A stretch of 64,000 nucleotides of DNA, taken from NCBI RefSeq assembly GCF_002980555.1, contig NZ_PVBT01000002.1:310001-374000 (forward strand), in the 5' to 3' direction. Numbering within the stretch: position 1 is the stretch's first letter; every line of letters starts with the position of its first letter. Under the pieces are notes generated by a model. It worked only from the letters and a program-made list of their open reading frames with translations. It was not told the origin of the DNA and ran no database searches. A program made the translations under genes and the position numbers. This document shows positions 60,610 to 64,000 of the stretch, in pieces. Source of the DNA: Phyllobacterium myrsinacearum. GTDB lineage: Bacteria > Pseudomonadota > Alphaproteobacteria > Rhizobiales > Rhizobiaceae.

Positions 60610-61704
60610 ATGTCTGCCATGCCGACCGTTCTGAGCAGCTTTGCTGCGGTTAAACTCCAGGCGCCGCAGGACATGCTGGACAAACTCTGCAACGTCTTTT
60701 CCGAGCACGCGCGTGTCGAGAGGGATGAAGCCGAGGGGCGCATCGAGACGCCCTATGGCAAGGCGCATCTGACAATTGCCGGCGATGTCCTGTCGCTCGA
60801 TGTCGAGGCCGGTGACGAAACATCATTGGCTTATGTGCGCATGGTGCTGGCCGACAGCCTTCTCGGCTTTGCGGGCAATGAAAAGCCGCAGCTGTCATGG
60901 GTAGGCGATGGCCTGGACAGCACCGAACTGCCTTACTTCCGCGAAATGCGGGTGGTGAGTGCCTGCGATCTCACACCCCATATGCGGCGCATCCGTTTGC
61001 GCGGCGCCAATCTTGCCCGGTTTGCGATTGGCGGCCTGCATGTCCGGCTGCTGTTCGCGCCGGAAGGCCGCAAGTCGGTTTGGCCGACCATGGGGCGCGA
61101 TGGCCGTCCGGTCTGGCCGGAGGGGGACGATGCGCTGACCGCCCGCGTCTATACCATCCGCACCATCGACATTGAGCGCGGCGAAGTCGACATCGACATG
61201 GTTGTTCATCCCGGCAACGATACGCCGGGATCGACATGGGCCTTGAATGCCAAGCCGGGCGGCATTGTCGGAATGACAGGCCCCGGCGGCGGCAGCGTGG
61301 AAGATGCGCGGCGGTATCTCCTGGTCGGCGACGAAACGGCCTTGCCTGCGATCGGCCGGATTCTGGAAACGCTGCCCGCGGAAGCCCAGGCGACCGTCAT
61401 TCTTGAGATCGACAGCCCCGCGGACAGGCAACCCCTGCATTCCGCAGCGGCACTCGATGTGCGCTGGATCTACCGCGACGGCGCACCAGCCGGAACGACC
61501 GGCCGGCTCGCCGGAATCGTTGAAGGCCTCGATTCCTCCGTCATTTCCCCCGACACATTTGTCTGGGCCGGTTGTGAATTCACTGATTTCAAGCAAATCC
61601 GGGCGCATCTGCGCAAGGAGCGAAAACACGAGCGCTCCAAACATCTCGTTGTGGCCTACTGGCGGCGCGGTTTTGACGGCGACAATGCCAGACGGGACGA
61701 TTGA
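60610..61704 (+). CDS. Siderophore-interacting protein: DUF2218 plus FAD ferric-siderophore reductase
   Basis: This 364-residue cytoplasmic protein has an N-terminal DUF2218 domain (about residues 1-95) and a C-terminal SIP/ViuB-type ferredoxin-reductase fold. The flavin-binding domain has ARVYTIRTID and HPGNDTPGSTWA; the NADPH-binding part has YLLVGDETALPAIGRIL and FVWAGCEF. The family reduces imported ferric siderophores to release iron. AGGAG lies about 8 nt before the ATG. It sits between an IRO-type box and exbBD-tonB, although 25 kb from the siderophore locus. Confidence 0.88.
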   Translation: MSAMPTVLSSFAAVKLQAPQDMLDKLCNVFSEHARVERDEAEGRIETPYGKAHLTIAGDVLSLDVEAGDETSLAYVRMVLADSLLGFAGNEKPQLSWVGDGLDSTELPYFREMRVVSACDLTPHMRRIRLRGANLARFAIGGLHVRLLFAPEGRKSVWPTMGRDGRPVWPEGDDALTARVYTIRTIDIERGEVDIDMVVHPGNDTPGSTWALNAKPGGIVGMTGPGGGSVEDARRYLLVGDETALPAIGRILETLPAEAQATVILEIDSPADRQPLHSAAALDVRWIYRDGAPAGTTGRLAGIVEGLDSSVISPDTFVWAGCEFTDFKQIRAHLRKERKHERSKHLVVAYWRRGFDGDNARRDD

Positions 61705-61764
61705 AGCCCCCGAAAAGCCCCCCAAATACCATTGTCTTAAAACTCGGGGTTGCAGAAGTTAATA

Positions 61765-61783
61765 GTTGAATATTATATTCAAC
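61765..61783. promoter_or_regulatory. Putative RirA (IRO) box upstream of exbB
   Basis: Perfect 9-1-9 palindrome (GTTGAATAT, T, ATATTCAAC) containing TGA-N9-TCA at 61767-61781, in an AT-rich gap 112 nt before the exbB start. Confidence 0.68.
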
Positions 61784-61894
61784 AATATTAAAGCCGCTCC
61801 ACCAGATCAATCGCCACGCATCGGACCCGCTGAGAGCCGGCAGAGTTTTCCGGCCCGATGGCTGAGTTGGCGGAAGAAGCGAAAGATAAGACTC

Positions 61895-62863
61895 ATGCGC
61901 AAAAGCACAGGTGGATTTCCAGTGAAGCGGAATGTTTCAGGGTGTGTCAGGGCAGGGGCGATCGTCCTTCCGCTCCTGTTGTTGCTGGCTGCTCCAGTGA
62001 TGGCGCAAGAAGGCGCGCCGCAGGCGGCGCAGCCTCAGGCCATCCAGCAAAGCCCGGTTGAAACCGCCCCGGCGCCTCAAGCGGCGCCTGCGTCCGTTCC
62101 CCAGGCCGCTCCGGCGCCATCTGCACCGGCTGTTGTCACCAAGGCAACCCTCCCGCACAACTTGTCTCCCTGGGGCATGTTCATGGCGGCGGACTGGGTG
62201 GTGAAGGGGGTGATGATCGGGCTGGCCTTTGCCTCGCTCGTGACCTGGACCGTCTGGCTGGCCAAGACGCTGGAACTGGCCGGGGCTAGGGTTCGCGCCT
62301 ACCGCGCCCTCAACGCCATCGGCAATGCGCGCACCCTGCGTGATGCCGAACAGGCGCTTGAAGGCCGCGGCGGACCGGGAGCCCAACTGGTCAATGCCGC
62401 ACGCGAGGAAGTGCGCCTGTCGCAGGAAGCGCAGAGTTATGCGGGTGCCGATGGCTTGAAGGAGCGCGTTTCCTCCCGCCTGTCGCGCATCGAGGCGCAG
62501 GCGGGCCGCCGCATGAGCCGGGGCACGGGCGTGCTTGCGACCATCGGCTCAACGGCACCCTTCGTCGGCCTGTTCGGCACGGTATGGGGGATCATGAATT
62601 CGTTCATCGGCATTTCGGAGTCGCAGACGACCAATCTTGCCATTGTCGCGCCGGGTATCGCCGAAGCCTTGCTTGCCACAGCCATCGGTCTTGTCGCCGC
62701 GATCCCCGCCGTCGTCATCTACAACGTATTTGCCCGGTCCATCACCGGCTATCGCCAGTTGCTGGCAGACGCCTCGGCGGGTGTTGAGCGGCTTGTCAGC
62801 CGCGACGTGGATTTCGCCCTGATGCCGCCGGTGCATCAGCCCCGCGCCGCAGCGGCAGAATAA
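61895..62863 (+). CDS. exbB: ExbB, TonB-system proton-channel subunit
   Basis: This 322-residue protein is the long ExbB form. A signal-like segment and Ala/Pro-rich region (residues 1-80) precede three membrane helices, with the MotA/TolQ/ExbB core [21 protein letters not shown] and [20 protein letters not shown]. The ATG at 61895 is preferred to an upstream in-frame TTG at 61766, which lies inside the palindromic operator. With ExbD and TonB it converts proton-motive force into energy for outer-membrane receptors. The exbD gene follows by 12 nt. Confidence 0.92.
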   Translation: MRKSTGGFPVKRNVSGCVRAGAIVLPLLLLLAAPVMAQEGAPQAAQPQAIQQSPVETAPAPQAAPASVPQAAPAPSAPAVVTKATLPHNLSPWGMFMAADWVVKGVMIGLAFASLVTWTVWLAKTLELAGARVRAYRALNAIGNARTLRDAEQALEGRGGPGAQLVNAAREEVRLSQEAQSYAGADGLKERVSSRLSRIEAQAGRRMSRGTGVLATIGSTAPFVGLFGTVWGIMNSFIGISESQTTNLAIVAPGIAEALLATAIGLVAAIPAVVIYNVFARSITGYRQLLADASAGVERLVSRDVDFALMPPVHQPRAAAAE

Positions 62864-62875
62864 GGGTACGGGATC

Positions 62876-63325
62876 ATGGCCGGCGGTATCAGACACAACG
62901 TTTCCGACGACGAATTGCAGGAAAACCACGAAATCAACGTGACGCCGTTCATCGACGTCATGCTGGTTCTCCTGATCATCTTCATGGTGGCTGCGCCGCT
63001 GGCAACAGTCGATATCAATGTCGACCTGCCGGCGTCGACGGCGGCGCCCGCCACGCGGCCAGACCAGCCGCTCTATCTCACGCTGAAGGAAGATCATACG
63101 ATCGCCATCGTCAATGACACGGTGACGAAGGAAACGCTGGGTGCCTTCCTTGACCGGAAGACGCAGGGCGACAAGGAAACGCGCGTGTTCCTGCGTGCCG
63201 ACCGGGCCGTGGACTACGGCGCGCTGATGGACTTGATGAACACGCTGCGTGACAATGGCTATCTCAAGATCGCGCTGGTCGGGCTTGAGAGTGCCCCGTC
63301 GGTGCCCGCTGGAACTGCGCAGTGA
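62876..63325 (+). CDS. exbD: ExbD, TonB-system stator subunit
   Basis: This 149-residue protein has one membrane helix with the essential Asp (NVTPFIDVMLVLLIIFMVAA) followed by a periplasmic domain (LYLTLKEDHTIAIVNDTVTK, VFLRADRAVDYGALMDLMNT). This is the standard ExbD/TolR layout and length. Its stop overlaps the tonB start (TGATG), so exbD and tonB are translationally coupled. It forms the proton channel with ExbB. Confidence 0.93.
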   Translation: MAGGIRHNVSDDELQENHEINVTPFIDVMLVLLIIFMVAAPLATVDINVDLPASTAAPATRPDQPLYLTLKEDHTIAIVNDTVTKETLGAFLDRKTQGDKETRVFLRADRAVDYGALMDLMNTLRDNGYLKIALVGLESAPSVPAGTAQ

Positions 63326-64000
63326 TGTCCGGCGAGCCGATAGCACGCGGGGCGGGACGGTTTCACCTGAACTGGCGTGAAATAGGCTTATGGTCCGCCG
63401 CCGGGATTGTCGTGGCCGGCCTGCATGCAGGGGCGGGGTGGTATGGATATCGTTACCAGCCGGAGGCGGAAGCGGGGGATATTGCCGCGGCCGTGATGAT
63501 CGATATGGAGCCGCTGCCGGCTCCCGTCATCCCGGAAGCCGTTGCCGAACTGCCGCCGGTGGAGCCGGAGAAGATCACGCCGGAGCCTGTCCAGCAGGAA
63601 GCCAAGGCGCCCGAGGTGCAGCCGGAAAAACCGGTCGAACCCGAACCTGAGCCGCAGCCCGTCGAACAGCCCGTTCCTGAAGAGCCGGTGGTCCCGGAGG
63701 AACCGCAGCCGGAAAAAACGGTTGAATTGCCGAAGGCAGACGTACCTTTGCCCATTGTCCGTCCCGAACAGAAAAAGCCGGATGTTCCCAAAAAGGACGT
63801 GCCGAAGAAGATCGTGCGCAAACCGGTCAAGACACCCGTCACGGAAGCGAAGAGCGATACCGTTGTGGAAGCCAGGCAGCAGCCAAGCGTGTCACGGGCT
63901 GACGCGCAACGAGCTACCGAAAAATGGGGTGACAAGGTACGCAACCATATAGCGCGTTATGTGCGTCGGGCCAGCGTAAATGCGCGGGGCAGGACAATCA
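63325..64000 (+). CDS. tonB: TonB (3' partial, runs off the window)
   Basis: 225 residues are present. An N-terminal helix (IGLWSAAGIVVAGLHAGAGW) is followed by a long Pro-Glu-rich periplasmic spacer (about residues 60-170) and a Lys/Arg-rich stretch (KKPDVPKKDVPKKIVRK). The C-terminal receptor-binding domain begins at WGDKVRNHIARYVRRASVNA and is cut by the window edge. The ATG overlaps the exbD stop. TonB couples ExbBD to receptors such as the one at 29300-31480. Confidence 0.9.
   Translation, partial: MSGEPIARGAGRFHLNWREIGLWSAAGIVVAGLHAGAGWYGYRYQPEAEAGDIAAAVMIDMEPLPAPVIPEAVAELPPVEPEKITPEPVQQEAKAPEVQPEKPVEPEPEPQPVEQPVPEEPVVPEEPQPEKTVELPKADVPLPIVRPEQKKPDVPKKDVPKKIVRKPVKTPVTEAKSDTVVEARQQPSVSRADAQRATEKWGDKVRNHIARYVRRASVNARGRTI

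Overview
The window looks like a chromosomal segment of an alphaproteobacterium of the order Hyphomicrobiales (Rhizobiales), most likely near Brucellaceae/Phyllobacteriaceae. This rests on two Omp25/31-like eight-stranded outer-membrane proteins, a CyaC-like diheme adenylate cyclase, an RHE_PE00001/DUF1612-type protein, and iron-gene promoters carrying the rhizobial IRO (RirA) motif TGA-N9-TCA. I see no rRNA, tRNA, insertion sequence, CRISPR array or phage block. All identifications are by eye from protein motifs; no database search was run.

Layout. (1) 1-17 kb is a surface-polysaccharide region: two paralogous KpsE/CtrB-type chain-length/export proteins (the first cut by the window edge), a KpsT ATPase and a KpsM permease on opposite strands, a KpsD/CtrA-type outer-membrane lipoprotein, glycosyltransferases, two methyltransferases, TPR and DUF4214-like proteins, a Hint-domain protein, an Omp25-like protein and an AraC regulator. 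(2) 18-35.7 kb is a complete hydroxamate siderophore locus: esterase and phosphopantetheinyl transferase; mbtH-NRPS-ornithine monooxygenase on the minus strand; a divergent acyltransferase-MATE exporter-PLP enzyme operon; a TonB receptor with fhuCDB-type uptake genes; and an ECF sigma factor. (3) 36-46.4 kb holds a redox-type adenylate cyclase, a glycosyltransferase/deacetylase pair, an MBL-fold hydrolase, a metallophosphoesterase, a cyclic-nucleotide-binding protein and a large ABC exporter whose nucleotide-binding domain has lost its catalytic residues. (4) 46.6-59.2 kb holds housekeeping and accessory genes: MHS-type symporter, acetylpolyamine-amidohydrolase-like protein, Omp25-like protein, VOC protein, DUF535 protein, a cNMP-binding cation/proton antiporter, a NarXL-like two-component pair, a class A acid phosphatase and a FUSC exporter. 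(5) 59.2-64 kb holds a DUF1612-type regulator-like protein, a siderophore-interacting ferric reductase, and exbB-exbD-tonB running off the right edge.

How it fits together. The iron genes appear to form one regulatory cascade visible in the DNA. Matches to TGA-N9-TCA precede the sigma-factor gene, the receptor-fhuCDB operon (two tandem, perfectly palindromic copies), the esterase-PPTase pair, the ferric reductase and exbBD-tonB. The biosynthetic operons lack this motif and instead share two divergent, nearly identical promoters of the form TAAAT-N16-CGT, the signature of PvdS-type iron-starvation sigma factors. I infer that RirA (iron) controls the sigma factor and uptake genes, and the sigma factor controls biosynthesis and export.

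The most unusual items are the single-module NRPS whose condensation domain has lost the catalytic His, a trans-sulfuration-family PLP enzyme embedded in the siderophore operon, the catalytically degenerate ABC exporter with a roughly 275-residue insertion carrying repeats, and a beta-domain shared by two otherwise unrelated proteins of the polysaccharide region.
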